From Austwickia sp. (GTDB lineage Bacteria; Actinomycetota; Actinomycetes; Actinomycetales; Dermatophilaceae): DNA of 64,000 nucleotides. The position numbers were made by a program, and so were the translations under genes. The notes under the pieces are model-generated. The model had not been told where the DNA came from. It made no database searches and was given only the letters and a program-made list of their open reading frames with translations. Where the stretch lies: the NCBI GenBank assembly GCA_016711265.1, contig JADJTI010000001.1:310001-374000 (forward strand), in the 5' to 3' direction. Every line of letters starts with the position of its first letter. The first letter of the stretch is position 1. This document shows, piece after piece, positions 41,800 through 51,038 of this stretch.

Positions 41800-43329
41800 T
41801 CAGCCCAATCCGCGGCGGGCCTGCTCCAGCCAGGCTTCGCGGGCGGTGAGCGCCTCCTTGGCCTTGGCGATCTTCGACTGGTTGCCGGACGACTCCGCGG
41901 TGGCCAGCTCCTCGCGCAGGCCGGCGATCGAGGCCTCCAGTTGAGCGACCATGCTCTGGGCCCGTGCGGTCACCTCGGGGTTGCTGCTGACCCACTTGCG
42001 GTCGTCGGCCTCGCGGATCTGGGCCTCGACCCGGCGCATCGCCTTCTCGATCCGCTCCATGTCGGCGCGGGGAACCTTGCCGGCCGCGTCCCACCTGTCC
42101 TGGATGGATCGCAAGGAAGCTTTGGTCGCCTCGAGGTCCTTGACTGGTAGCAGCGCCTGAGCTTGCGCCAGGAGTTGCTCCTTGACGGCGAGGTTGGCGG
42201 CGTACTCCTGGTTTTCGACGGCGGCGACGGCGTCCTTGGCGGTGAAGAAGGCGTCTTGAGCCGCCTTGAACTGCTGCCAGAGGAGGTCATCGTCGCTGCG
42301 GGAGGCGCGTCCGGCCTGACGCCAGCGGTCCATGAGCCGCTTGAACGCCCCGGCGGTGGACCCCCAGTCCGTGCTCGTGGCCAGTTCTTGGGCCTGGGCC
42401 ACCAGGTCTTCCTTGATCGACTTGGCTTCGTTCTGGGCTCCCGAGAGTTGCGCGAAATGCACTCGGCGCATCTTGTCGAAGGAGTTTCGTGCCGAGGACA
42501 GTCGGTGCCAGAGCGCTTGCTCGCTCTCGCGGTCCAGCTTGGGGCCCTGCCGCTGGGCTTCTTTCCATTCATCCAGGAGGGTGCGCATCCGGGCGCTCGA
42601 GGCCTTCCACTGGATCTTGGCTTCCGGTTGGCCCGCGAGCTGCTCGGCTTCGGCGACGATCTCCTCGCGTCGTGCTCGGGCGGCCTCACGGGCCGCCGAC
42701 CGCTCGGCGCTCTCGACGGTCTTGCGCGCCTCCAGTGCAGTGGCGATGTTCTCCACCTTGGCAGCCAGCGCCACAAGGTCACCGACCGCACGCAGGTCGC
42801 TGGTCTGCTCCCGCAACCGGGCCAGCGACTCGCTCGCCTCCCGGGTGGACAGGTCCGTCTGCGTCACCCGCTGGAGCAGCAGATCCGCCTGGGCGTTGGT
42901 CTCGTCGTACTTGCGGGCGAAGTACGCGAGGGCCTCGGCCGGTGTCGCTCCCGGGTAGGAACCCACTTCTCGCTCGCCCTCGGGGGTCCGCACATACACC
43001 GTGCCGTCCTGGGCGACCCTGCCGAAAGCGGTCGACGGGCTGGGAGCGCTCGCGGAGGCCAACCGACCTGCCAAGGCGGCCGGACTCGGTACGGCGGCCG
43101 CGACTCGAGGCTCCGGCTCCGGCTCGGGCTCGGGTGCGGGCTCGGGGTGCTCGTCGTGCGTGGGTTCCGGTTCTGGAACCGGTGAGGGTGTCGCCTCCGG
43201 GACGGGGACGTCGCCGGCTACTTCGGGGCCGGGCACCAGATCGCCGGGGCTTTCCACCGCCGGTTCCTGTGTCGCCACCGGCTCTGTCTCAGGCTGTGGC
43301 TGGGGCACGGGGGCGGTGGCATCGGACAC
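41800..43329 (-). CDS. DUF349 domain protein
   Basis: 509-residue, highly charged, mostly helical protein with repeated DUF349 units (W-K-E-A-Q-R-Q-G...L-W-H-R-L-S-S-A-R and similar W-x-x-A-G-K-V-P-R segments) and coiled-coil ends. The first ~100 residues are Pro/Glu-rich, with an E-P repeat. The function is unknown; it is almost always next to relA in actinobacteria. GTG 43329 is chosen for GAAGG 9 nt upstream; GTG 43353 is possible but has no ribosome site. Confidence 0.88.
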   Translation of the reverse strand: MSDATAPVPQPQPETEPVATQEPAVESPGDLVPGPEVAGDVPVPEATPSPVPEPEPTHDEHPEPAPEPEPEPEPRVAAAVPSPAALAGRLASASAPSPSTAFGRVAQDGTVYVRTPEGEREVGSYPGATPAEALAYFARKYDETNAQADLLLQRVTQTDLSTREASESLARLREQTSDLRAVGDLVALAAKVENIATALEARKTVESAERSAAREAARARREEIVAEAEQLAGQPEAKIQWKASSARMRTLLDEWKEAQRQGPKLDRESEQALWHRLSSARNSFDKMRRVHFAQLSGAQNEAKSIKEDLVAQAQELATSTDWGSTAGAFKRLMDRWRQAGRASRSDDDLLWQQFKAAQDAFFTAKDAVAAVENQEYAANLAVKEQLLAQAQALLPVKDLEATKASLRSIQDRWDAAGKVPRADMERIEKAMRRVEAQIREADDRKWVSSNPEVTARAQSMVAQLEASIAGLREELATAESSGNQSKIAKAKEALTAREAWLEQARRGLG

Positions 43330-43454
43330 GGCGCTGGCCTTCTGCTCGTGGACACCGCGCCGGCACGGCGCGGTTCGGAATGGTGACGTCCTGCACACGA
43401 TAGCCCCGAGAAGGTGGTCTGCGTCACCCTCAATCGGCGCGCCGGGCACCCGGG

Positions 43455-43460
43455 TAGGCT
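43455..43460 (+). promoter_or_regulatory. Leaderless -10 box (TAGGCT) for the second MBL gene
   Basis: The box ends 6 nt before GTG 43467, supporting that GTG over the ATG at 43473. Confidence 0.5.
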
Positions 43461-43466
43461 CAGCGG

Positions 43467-44174
43467 GTGTTCATGATCGGCTTTCCCGCTGCGGCCTTTG
43501 CCACCAACTGCTTCGTCCTCGCGCCCGCCGAGGGGGAGCGTGCACTGATCATCGACCCCGGTATCGGCGTCGTGGATCGGCTGCGGACCGTGCTGTCCGA
43601 GCATCGGCTCAAGCCCGCCGCGGTCCTGCTCACCCACGGGCACCTGGATCACGTGTACTCGGTGACCCCGGTGTGCACCGGATCTGCCGACGAGGCCATG
43701 CCGGCGTACATCCACACCGACGACGAATACCGCTTGAAGAATCCCCTGGAACTGGTCGACCCCGAACTCATGGCCATGCTGCAGATGCAGTTCGGCAAGC
43801 TCGCCACCTGGAAGGAGCCCGAGGAGGTGCGCACCATCACCGACGGCCAAAGCCTCCAGCTGGCCGGGATCGACTTGAGCGTGCTGCACGCACCCGGCCA
43901 CACCGAGGGGTCGGTCATGTTCCGCGTGGAGGATCTGCCCAGCCAGGTCGGCCCGGACTCCGGCCTGACCCGGACGCTGTTCGCCGGGGACGTGCTCTTC
44001 GCCGGTGGCATCGGCCGCACCGATCTTCCGGGGGGCAGCGACGCCGCGATGCGCGCCAGCCTGCGCGACGTCGTCCTCAGCGAACAGGACGACTCGCTGG
44101 TCCTCCCCGGCCACGGGCCGGCCACCACGATCGGTCGAGAGCGGGTCACCAACCCCTATCTCGTCGGCCTCTGA
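43467..44174 (+). CDS. MBL-fold hydrolase (glyoxalase II-like)
   Basis: 235-residue metal hydrolase of the glyoxalase II-like group. L-L-T-H-G-H-L-D-H is at about 54-62, A-P-G-H-T-E-G-S is near 139, the bridging Asp is in F-A-G-D-V-L-F, and the last His is in L-P-G-H-G-P. The likely substrate is a thioester; glutathione is not typical for actinobacteria, so a mycothiol or other thioester is possible. It lies 14 nt before hisS in the conserved relA-hisS interval. Confidence 0.88.
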   Translation: MFMIGFPAAAFATNCFVLAPAEGERALIIDPGIGVVDRLRTVLSEHRLKPAAVLLTHGHLDHVYSVTPVCTGSADEAMPAYIHTDDEYRLKNPLELVDPELMAMLQMQFGKLATWKEPEEVRTITDGQSLQLAGIDLSVLHAPGHTEGSVMFRVEDLPSQVGPDSGLTRTLFAGDVLFAGGIGRTDLPGGSDAAMRASLRDVVLSEQDDSLVLPGHGPATTIGRERVTNPYLVGL

Positions 44175-44188
44175 GCGGGGGAGGGCCG

Positions 44189-45535
44189 ATGGCCAAGGTT
44201 GCGCCACTGTCCGGATTCCCCGAATGGCTCCCCGCGGAGCGCATCGTCGAGCAGCATTTTCTGGACGTCATCCGCCGTACCTTCGAGCTGCACGGGTTCG
44301 CCAACATCGAGACGCGCGCCGTGGAGCCCACCGAGCGGTTGCTCGGCAAGGGCGGTGACACGGACAAGGAGATCTACGGGGTCACCCGGCTCGCCGCGAG
44401 GGGAGCGCCGGAGAGCGCCGAGGCCGACCTCGGACTGCACTTCGACCTGACCGTGCCGTTCGCGCGGTACACCCTGGAGCACGCCGGCAAGCTCACGTTC
44501 CCGTTCCGGCGCTATCAGATTCAAAAGGTGTGGCGTGGCGAGCGACCCCAGGACGGCCGGTTCCGCGAGTTCACCCAGGCCGACATCGACATCATCGACG
44601 CCGGTGAGCTGCCGTTCCACTACGAGGTCGAGCTGCCGCTGGTACTGGCCGATGTCTTTGCCGAACTCCCGGTGGGCCCGTTCCGGATCCAGGTCAACAA
44701 CCGCCGGATCCCCGAGGGGTTCTACCGAGGGCTGGGCCTGAAGGACGTCAACGGGACGCTCAGGATCGTCGACAAACTGGACAAGGTCGGCCCGGACGCG
44801 GTCGCCGGGATGCTGGAAGAGGCTGGCTGCTCCGCGAGCCAGGCCCGAGCCTGCTTGGCGCTGGCCCAGGTCAGCGCCACCGATTCCTCGTTCGTTGACC
44901 GCGTGAACGCCCTCGGGGTGAGCGACCCGGTGCTGGAGGAGGGCTTGACCCAGCTTGCCGCCGTGATGGATGCGGCCGGAGAGCATGCGCCGGGCCTGCT
45001 GGTGGCCGACCTGAAGGTGGCGCGCGGCCTGGACTATTACACCGGGACCGTCTACGAGACCCAGTTGGTGGGCCACGAAAGCTACGGCTCGGTGTGCTCC
45101 GGTGGCCGGTACGACGCGCTGGCCAGCGACGGCAAGACCACCTACCCGGGGGTGGGCATCTCGATCGGCGTGTCCCGCCTGCTCGCCCGGCTGATGCCAG
45201 GACTGCAGGCATCCCGCGCCACCCCGACCGCGGTGCTGGTGAGCCTGGCGGCGGACACGGATCGAACCGCCGCGATGCGGGTCGCGGCCGCTCTCCGGGC
45301 GCGCGGCATTCCTGCCGAGGTGGCCCCCAGCGCGGCCAAATTCGGCAAGCAGATCCGGTTCGCCGATCGGCGCGGCATCCCGTTCGTGTGGTTCCCGGGC
45401 CGGGTGGGCCCGGATGGGGACGTGCTCGCCGATCAGGTCAAGGACATCCGCACCGGGGAACAGGTCGCCGCCGATCTGGACGCGTGGTGTCCTCCGGACG
45501 CGGACCGCTGGCCGACGGTTCGCACCCGGGAGTGA
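44189..45535 (+). CDS. hisS: Histidyl-tRNA synthetase
   Basis: Class II synthetase for tRNA-His, 448 residues. Motif 2 is Y-Q-I-Q-K-V-W-R-G-E-R-P-Q-D-G-R-F-R-E-F. The His-specific loop reads G-L-D-Y-Y-T-G-T-V-Y-E, motif 3 is G-V-G-I-S-I-G-V-S-R-L, and the anticodon domain fills the last ~100 residues. ATG 44189 has GGGGGAGGG upstream. It is the second gene after the MBL hydrolase. Confidence 0.96.
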   Translation: MAKVAPLSGFPEWLPAERIVEQHFLDVIRRTFELHGFANIETRAVEPTERLLGKGGDTDKEIYGVTRLAARGAPESAEADLGLHFDLTVPFARYTLEHAGKLTFPFRRYQIQKVWRGERPQDGRFREFTQADIDIIDAGELPFHYEVELPLVLADVFAELPVGPFRIQVNNRRIPEGFYRGLGLKDVNGTLRIVDKLDKVGPDAVAGMLEEAGCSASQARACLALAQVSATDSSFVDRVNALGVSDPVLEEGLTQLAAVMDAAGEHAPGLLVADLKVARGLDYYTGTVYETQLVGHESYGSVCSGGRYDALASDGKTTYPGVGISIGVSRLLARLMPGLQASRATPTAVLVSLAADTDRTAAMRVAAALRARGIPAEVAPSAAKFGKQIRFADRRGIPFVWFPGRVGPDGDVLADQVKDIRTGEQVAADLDAWCPPDADRWPTVRTRE

Positions 45536-45559
45536 GCCGTGGCTGACCTGGACGAGGGG

Positions 45560-46252
45560 TCAGGTGCGATCGCGAGGCATGCGCGCGCCCGCCGCGCGGG
45601 GGAGGGCCAGCCCGGCTGCCCGTAGCTCCAGCGTTGCGAGTTCGCGGGTGACGTCCGGATCTCCTCGGCGCCAGGCGCCCACCGGGTCGGGATCGATCCT
45701 GGCCAGCGTGGTCAACGGTTGATGTGAGAGTGCCCGCAGCGCGAAGAGTTCGAGGTTGGGTGCGCCGGCGTCGCCCGCGTGGGTGCCGGAACCACCCCCG
45801 GCCAGGAGCCGCGCGGCGCGGCTTCGCCGGACGAACCGGACCCGCACCACCAGCCAGGGGATCGCCACCGACAGGATCGGGCCCAGGGTCGTCAACAGGG
45901 CGAGGGTCAGGGCGATCTGATGGATGGTCTCGGTCATCGAGGTGCCCGCGAGGCTCACCTGATCGCCCGCCCCCGCCAACTGACGGAAGGTGTCGCCGAG
46001 CAGATCGCCCACCAGTGGCACCTCACCCACCCGGCCACCGGCCGACCGCAGCCCGGCACCGATGGCGACCCCGGCCTCGTGGAGTTCTCGGGTCGGCCCG
46101 GCCAGGGTCGCGATCATGTCATGCACCCACCGCCCCGCCTGGATCCACCCGAAGACCCAGGCGGCGACGGCGAGGTCGGCAAGCAGCTGGCGTGCCCGGC
46201 GTCCGGGCGTGGCGGCGTACAGCATGAGGCCAGCATGACGTTCCGTCCGCAT
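45560..46252 (-). CDS. Conserved membrane protein, function unknown
   Basis: 230-residue protein with a hydrophobic segment near 26-42, an amphipathic external region and a TM hairpin-like stretch at about 110-140 (A-L-T-L-A-L-L-T-T-L-G-P-I-L-S-V-A-I-P-W), then a basic C-terminal cytoplasmic domain. I recognise it only as a hypothetical type often found beside hisS in Micrococcales. The start is uncertain: ATG 46252 or ATG 46225, neither with a good ribosome site. It is convergent with hisS (24 nt apart). Confidence 0.65.
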   Translation of the reverse strand: MRTERHAGLMLYAATPGRRARQLLADLAVAAWVFGWIQAGRWVHDMIATLAGPTRELHEAGVAIGAGLRSAGGRVGEVPLVGDLLGDTFRQLAGAGDQVSLAGTSMTETIHQIALTLALLTTLGPILSVAIPWLVVRVRFVRRSRAARLLAGGGSGTHAGDAGAPNLELFALRALSHQPLTTLARIDPDPVGAWRRGDPDVTRELATLELRAAGLALPRAAGARMPRDRT

Positions 46253-46495
46253 CGGCGCGCCGCGAGGCTCCCGGACAGCCACAGCTGTCGGCGTGTCGGT
46301 CGAGCCCCTGTCGAGGCAGCGCGCCATCCTGGGGCAGGACATCTGCTGTCCCCGGCGCAGCCCCGGTGGCTTCCGGGGAAACTGCGGCTGTCGGGTGGGA
46401 CTTCAAGGTCCAGTGCCGGCGTCGCCTCGGGGATCGGAGTATCGGATGCCAGGCGGATTTCACCCGAAGAGAGTGGACGTTCTGTCGTGTTCTCC

Positions 46496-46501
46496 TACAC
46501 T
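46496..46501 (+). promoter_or_regulatory. xerD promoter, -10 TACACT
   Basis: TACACT with a TGGACG -35 candidate at 46474-46479 (16-nt spacer). The leader would be ~25 nt and carries GGGGGAG before ATG 46534. Confidence 0.5.
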
Positions 46502-46533
46502 AGGACGAACGACCGACTCACCCGGGGGAGTGC

Positions 46534-47478
46534 ATGTCCAGCGATGTGGATACGAACAAGGTGAGTGCCGGCGTGCGCCAGTGGCTCGATCACCTCAGGG
46601 TTGAGCGCGGCGTCGCCCGTAACACGCTGCTCTCCTACGGTCGGGATCTGCGGCGATACGAGGCGTTCCTGACTGATCGCGGCATCGACGACCTGGCGGG
46701 TGTGGGGGAGTCCGATGTGGCTGAATTCCTGACATACCTGCGTGAAGGTACGGCGGACCGCCCGCCGCTGTCGGCGGCTTCCGCGGCCCGGGCGCTGGTC
46801 GCCGTACGGGGGTTGCACAAGTTCTTGGCGCAGGAAGGCGCCACCCAGATCGACCCAGCGGCCCCGGTGGCTCCGCCACGGCCGGCGCAGCGCCTGCCGA
46901 AGGCGATTTCGGTCACCGATGTGGAGCGACTCCTGGCCGCGGCCAGCCTGGGCGACAGCCCCGTGGCACTGCGCGACCGAGCCCTGCTGGAGGTGCTGTA
47001 CGGAACCGGGGCACGGATCAGCGAGGCCGTCGGCCTGGACGTCGAGGACATCGACCTGAAGGCCGGCTCGGTGCGGCTGCTGGGCAAGGGCGACAAGCAG
47101 CGGTTCGTGCCGCTGGGCAGCTACGCTCGCAGCGCCCTCTCGGCGTACCTGGTGCGTGGGCGTCCGGCGCTGGCGGCCCGGGCGGTGCGCGGAACCGACT
47201 CGGCGGTCTTCCTCAACCAGCGTGGGGGCCGGCTGTCCCGGCAGAGCGCCTGGACCCTCATCCAGACGGCAGCCGAACGGGCCGGGTTGCGGTCCACGGT
47301 GAGCCCGCACACATTACGTCACTCGTTCGCCACCCATCTGCTTGACGGTGGGGCCGACGTCCGGGTGGTGCAGGAGCTGCTGGGGCACGCCTCGGTGACC
47401 ACCACCCAGATCTACACCCTGGTCACCGTGCAGCGGTTGCGCGAGGTCTACGCCCACGCGCACCCACGGGCGCGCTGA
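46534..47478 (+). CDS. xerD: Site-specific tyrosine recombinase XerD
   Basis: Chromosome dimer resolvase subunit, 314 residues: N-terminal SAM-like domain, then the catalytic domain with G-T-G-A-R-I-S-E-A, H-T-L-R-H-S-F-A-T-H-L, L-G-H-A-S-V and nucleophile Y294 in T-T-Q-I-Y-T. Context (xerD-parA-scpA-scpB) matches the core segregation cluster Rv1701-Rv1713, so this is the housekeeping recombinase rather than a phage integrase. Confidence 0.95.
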   Translation: MSSDVDTNKVSAGVRQWLDHLRVERGVARNTLLSYGRDLRRYEAFLTDRGIDDLAGVGESDVAEFLTYLREGTADRPPLSAASAARALVAVRGLHKFLAQEGATQIDPAAPVAPPRPAQRLPKAISVTDVERLLAAASLGDSPVALRDRALLEVLYGTGARISEAVGLDVEDIDLKAGSVRLLGKGDKQRFVPLGSYARSALSAYLVRGRPALAARAVRGTDSAVFLNQRGGRLSRQSAWTLIQTAAERAGLRSTVSPHTLRHSFATHLLDGGADVRVVQELLGHASVTTTQIYTLVTVQRLREVYAHAHPRAR

Positions 47479-47563
47479 GCGCCGGTCATCGGCAGCCGCG
47501 AGGTCCTCGCCCTGCCAACTCAGGCGACTCAGGCCATTCAGGCCACGCAGGGCACCCGCGGCG

Positions 47564-47597
47564 GCGCTGATAGCATCGGGCAGACACCGATCAGCGC
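47564..47597. promoter_or_regulatory. parA promoter with 8-bp inverted repeat
   Basis: GCGCTGAT (47564-47571) and ATCAGCGC (47590-47597) flank the predicted start region; a TAGCAT -10 box overlaps the left arm (47571-47576). It could be an operator controlling the parA-scpAB operon. Confidence 0.4.
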
Positions 47598-47634
47598 GAG
47601 GCTGGACGGAATGTAGGCCAACGGGAGACTCTTC

Positions 47635-48627
47635 ATGACCCCGGACGCGACAGCCACTCGTTCGCTGCACGACCCAGAAGGCGCCATGAGCGATCATGTC
47701 GAACCCCTGCCGGATCGGCACGGCTCACTCTTCGACGACGCCGACGAGGCGAGGGCATCGATGCGCGACGCTGAGCAGCAGGCCGGCAACCTCGGCCCCA
47801 CCAACCGCCCGATGCCCGACTTCCCGGCCCCCGAGGCGCTCAGCTCGCACGGCCCGGCCCGGGTGATCGCCATGTGCAACCAGAAGGGCGGGGTCGGCAA
47901 GACCACGACCACGATCAACCTGGGCGCCGCGCTGGCCGAGTACGGCCGCAAGGTGCTGCTCGTGGACTTCGATCCCCAGGGCGCACTATCCGTGGGCCTG
48001 GGGCTACGCAGCCACGAGCTCGACCTCAGCATCTACAACCTGCTCATCGAGCGGGATCACGACATCCGTGAAGTGATCTGCCCCAGCCGCACCGAGAACC
48101 TGGACGTCCTGCCCGCCAACATCGACTTGGCCGCTGCCGAGGTGCAACTCGTCGGAGAAGTGGCCCGGGAGATGGTGCTGGCCCGGGTGCTGCGTCCGGT
48201 GCTGGACGACTACGACATGATCCTCATCGACTGCCAGCCGTCGCTGGGCCTGCTGACCGTCAACGCGCTGACCGCCGCGCACGGGGTGCTGATCCCGTTG
48301 GAGTGCGAGTTCTTCGCGATGCGCGGGGTCGCGCTGTTGGTGGAGACCATCGAGAAGATCTGCGACCGGCTCAACCCGCGCCTGCAGATCGACGGCATCC
48401 TGGCCACCATGTACGACGGCCGCACCCTGCACAGTCGCGAGGTCGTCCGCAGTGTCGTCGACCACTTCCAGGACAAGGTGTTCCACACGGTCATCAGCCG
48501 GACGGTCAAGTTCCCGGACGCCACTCTGGCTGCCGAACCGATCACGACGTACGCCCCCGGGCATGGGGCCGCCGAGGCCTACCGGAGATTGGCGCGGGAG
48601 CTCATCGCGCGCGGTTGCGCCGCCTGA
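47635..48627 (+). CDS. ParA family ATPase
   Basis: MinD/ParA-type ATPase, 330 residues, with the deviant Walker A K-G-G-V-G-K-T-T-T, D-F-D-P-Q-G-A-L-S-V and Walker B-type I-L-I-D-C-Q-P-S-L-G. A ~75-residue acidic, disordered N-terminus precedes it. It is the counterpart of Rv1708, encoded with scpAB, not the oriC-linked parA, and probably acts in chromosome organisation. ATG 47635 has GGGAGAC upstream; ATG 47686 is an alternative. Confidence 0.92.
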   Translation: MTPDATATRSLHDPEGAMSDHVEPLPDRHGSLFDDADEARASMRDAEQQAGNLGPTNRPMPDFPAPEALSSHGPARVIAMCNQKGGVGKTTTTINLGAALAEYGRKVLLVDFDPQGALSVGLGLRSHELDLSIYNLLIERDHDIREVICPSRTENLDVLPANIDLAAAEVQLVGEVAREMVLARVLRPVLDDYDMILIDCQPSLGLLTVNALTAAHGVLIPLECEFFAMRGVALLVETIEKICDRLNPRLQIDGILATMYDGRTLHSREVVRSVVDHFQDKVFHTVISRTVKFPDATLAAEPITTYAPGHGAAEAYRRLARELIARGCAA

Positions 48628-48694
48628 GGCTCGCCGCCCACGTGGCGGCATGCCCCGGTCGACAGTGCGATCAGAAATCGGCGGGAACCGTTCT

Positions 48695-49579
48695 ATGAGC
48701 ACCTCTGTGAGCAACGACACCAGCGTGCCTGGCGGTGTGCTGACCAAGCGCGTCGGAGCCGACCCCTTCGAGGTTCACCTCGATGTCTTCACTGGCCCCT
48801 TCGACTTGCTGCTCGGGCTGATCGCTCAGCACAAGCTGGACATCACCGAGGTGGCCCTGGCTCAGGTCACCGACGAGTTCATCGCCCAGATGCGGCTGCG
48901 TCAGGACGAGGCGGCGCGCGCCCGCCAGGAGGGCCGCGACGGGGTCGGCTGGGATCTGTCCCAAGCCTCGGAGTTCGTTCTCGTGGCGGCCACCTTGCTC
49001 GACCTCAAGGCCTCGCGGCTGCTGCCTGCGGCCACCAGCGAGGACGAGGAGGACGTGGCGCTCCTGGAAGCCCGAGACCTGTTGTTCGCGAGGCTCTTGC
49101 AGTACCGCGCGTACAAGGAGGTGGCCACCTGGATGGCCGACCAGATGGCCGGCGAGGAGCTCTCCTGGGCCCGGCAGGCGGGGCTGGAGCCGCACTTCGC
49201 CGCGCTGCTCCCCGAGCTGGTCCTCGGCATAACCCCCGAGGAGTTGGCGCGCATCGCCGCGCTGGCCATGACGCCTCGCCCGCCACCGGTGGTGGCCGTG
49301 GAGCACCTGCACGCCCCCCGGGTGAGTGTTCGCGAGCAGGCGGTACTCCTGCATGCCTTGATCCGAGAGCGCGGTGATGTCAGCTTCGCCGAGGTGACCG
49401 CGGACGCCGAGGGGCTTCCCGTGGTCGTGGCGCGTTTCCTGGCTCTGCTGGAGTTGTTCCGTGGCGGGCTGATTCTCTTCGACCAGCCCGACGCGTTCGC
49501 CCCCTGGCAGATCCGGTGGGACACCACGGCAGCAGCCGACACCGCGGCGTTCCCCAGTCTCCGACAGGAGCAGCCATGA
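48695..49579 (+). CDS. scpA: Segregation and condensation protein A
   Basis: Kleisin subunit of the SMC condensin complex, 294 residues. The N-terminal block F-E-V-H-L-D-V-F-T-G-P-F-D-L-L-L-G-L-I is diagnostic, followed by D-I-T-E-V-A-L and the C-terminal winged helix (D-V-S-F-A-E-V-T). No strong ribosome site precedes ATG 48695; GTG 48707 is an alternative. It overlaps scpB by 4 nt. Confidence 0.94.
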   Translation: MSTSVSNDTSVPGGVLTKRVGADPFEVHLDVFTGPFDLLLGLIAQHKLDITEVALAQVTDEFIAQMRLRQDEAARARQEGRDGVGWDLSQASEFVLVAATLLDLKASRLLPAATSEDEEDVALLEARDLLFARLLQYRAYKEVATWMADQMAGEELSWARQAGLEPHFAALLPELVLGITPEELARIAALAMTPRPPPVVAVEHLHAPRVSVREQAVLLHALIRERGDVSFAEVTADAEGLPVVVARFLALLELFRGGLILFDQPDAFAPWQIRWDTTAAADTAAFPSLRQEQP

Positions 49580-50202
49580 GCGAGCACGACCCCCGGCATG
49601 CAGCCGAACGGGCCGGCAGAGGGGCCCTGGAGGCCATCCTCATGGTGGTCGATGAACCCGTCAGCGATGTCGTTCTGGCCACCGCACTCGAGCTCACCGT
49701 CAACGAGGTCCGGGCCACCCTGGTCCGACTCGCCGCCGACTACGACGAGAACGGTCGAGGATTCACCCTCCGGCAGGTGGCGGGCGGCTGGCGGTTCTAC
49801 TCCCGGCCGGAGTTCGCCGACGTGGTCGAACGTTTCCTCATGGACGGCCAGCGCGCGCGGTTGTCGCAGGCCGCGTTGGAGACCTTGGCGGTCATCGCCT
49901 ACCGGCAGCCGGTCTCCCGGGCCCGGGTCAGCGCGGTCCGCGGGGTCAACGTCGACGGGGTCGTTCGCACACTGCTCACCCGCGGGCTGATCCGCGAGGT
50001 GGGCGTGGAGGCCGAGCACGGGGCCGCGCTCTACGGCACCACGGGGTACTTCCTGGAGCGGCTCGGTCTGGCCTCGCTGCAGGATCTGCCACCCCTGGCA
50101 CCCCACCTTCCCGAGCCGGTCGGTGAGCCGCCGGCCCCGGCTCGCGAGGACCCGCACGTCCCCCCCGATCAAGCCGATGACGGCGCAGGAGGTTCCACGT
50201 GA
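49576..50202 (+). CDS. scpB: Segregation and condensation protein B
   Basis: Winged-helix dimer bridging ScpA in the condensin, 208 residues: A-L-E-A-I-L-M-V-V-D-E-P-V near residue 17, Y-D-E-N-G-R-G-F-T-L-R-Q-V-A-G-G-W-R-F, and E-T-L-A-V-I-A-Y-R-Q-P-V-S-R. ATG 49576 has AGGAG upstream and overlaps the scpA stop. The acidic Pro-rich tail (~35 residues) is disordered. Confidence 0.95.
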   Translation: MSEHDPRHAAERAGRGALEAILMVVDEPVSDVVLATALELTVNEVRATLVRLAADYDENGRGFTLRQVAGGWRFYSRPEFADVVERFLMDGQRARLSQAALETLAVIAYRQPVSRARVSAVRGVNVDGVVRTLLTRGLIREVGVEAEHGAALYGTTGYFLERLGLASLQDLPPLAPHLPEPVGEPPAPAREDPHVPPDQADDGAGGST

Positions 50203-51038
50203 CGCAGCGAGGACGACGACAGGGCGGCCGCCCTCAGCCGAGGAGGCAATCCCCCGCCGCCGCCACGGGTGGGTCGGCGCCGCCGGCACGGACACCCGTC
50301 GACGTCCACGATCCCGACGGCATCCGGTTGCAGAAGCTCCTGGCGGCCGCCGGCGTCGGGAGCCGACGGGTCTGCGAGGAGCTGATTACCGCCGGCCGGG
50401 TGAGCGTCGACGGGCACGTCGTGCGCGAGCTCGGGGTCCGCATCGACCCCGTGCGGCAGAGCGTGCACGTCGACGGTTCGCGGGTGCAGCTCGATGAAAG
50501 CCGGGTGTACCTCGCCTTCAACAAGCCGCTCGGGGTGGTGTCCACCATGAACGACGAGCTGGGCCGGCCGTGCATCGGGGACTACGTGGCCAAGCGCAAC
50601 GAACGGTTGTTCCACGTCGGCCGCCTCGACGCCGACACCAACGGTCTGATCCTGCTCACCAATGACGGGGAACTTGCCCACCGGCTGCAGCACCCGTCGT
50701 ACGGCGTCCTGAAGACCTATGTGGCCACGGTGCCTGGGCCGGTCGCCCGGGACGTCGGCCGAACCCTGCGGGCAGGGGTGGCCATCGATGACAAGACCGT
50801 CGCCGTGGATCATTTCCGGCTGGTCGACTCCGCGCCGGGGCGAGCGCTGGTGGAGCTGAGTCTGCATGAGGGCAGCAAGCACGTCGTACGCCGACTGCTG
50901 GAGTCGGTGGGGCATCCGGTCGAGACGCTGACCCGGACCGATGTGGGGCCCATCAAACTCGGTCAGCTGGGCTCGGGGAAAGTTCGACCCCTGAACAGCC
51001 GGGAGATCGGTCAGCTCTACACGGCCGCGGGTCTGTGA
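50199..51038 (+). CDS. Pseudouridine synthase (RluB/RsuA family)
   Basis: Modifies a uridine in 23S rRNA. It has 279 residues: basic N-terminus, S4 RNA-binding domain (R-L-Q-K-L-L-A-A-A-G-V-G-S-R-R) and the catalytic domain with active Asp in G-R-L-D-A-D-T-N-G-L-I-L-L. GTG 50199 has AGGAGG 6 nt upstream and overlaps the scpB stop (GTGA). The counterpart is Rv1711. Confidence 0.94.
   Translation: MTQRGRRQGGRPQPRRQSPAAATGGSAPPARTPVDVHDPDGIRLQKLLAAAGVGSRRVCEELITAGRVSVDGHVVRELGVRIDPVRQSVHVDGSRVQLDESRVYLAFNKPLGVVSTMNDELGRPCIGDYVAKRNERLFHVGRLDADTNGLILLTNDGELAHRLQHPSYGVLKTYVATVPGPVARDVGRTLRAGVAIDDKTVAVDHFRLVDSAPGRALVELSLHEGSKHVVRRLLESVGHPVETLTRTDVGPIKLGQLGSGKVRPLNSREIGQLYTAAGL

Noticed and set aside
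39362..42094. 910-codon minus-strand frame opposite relA
   Set aside because: Antisense shadow of relA; no recognisable domain and typical shadow composition.
46534..47478. xerD as a phage or island integrase
   Set aside because: It lies in the conserved segregation cluster with parA, scpA and scpB and is full-length XerD; no att sites flank it.
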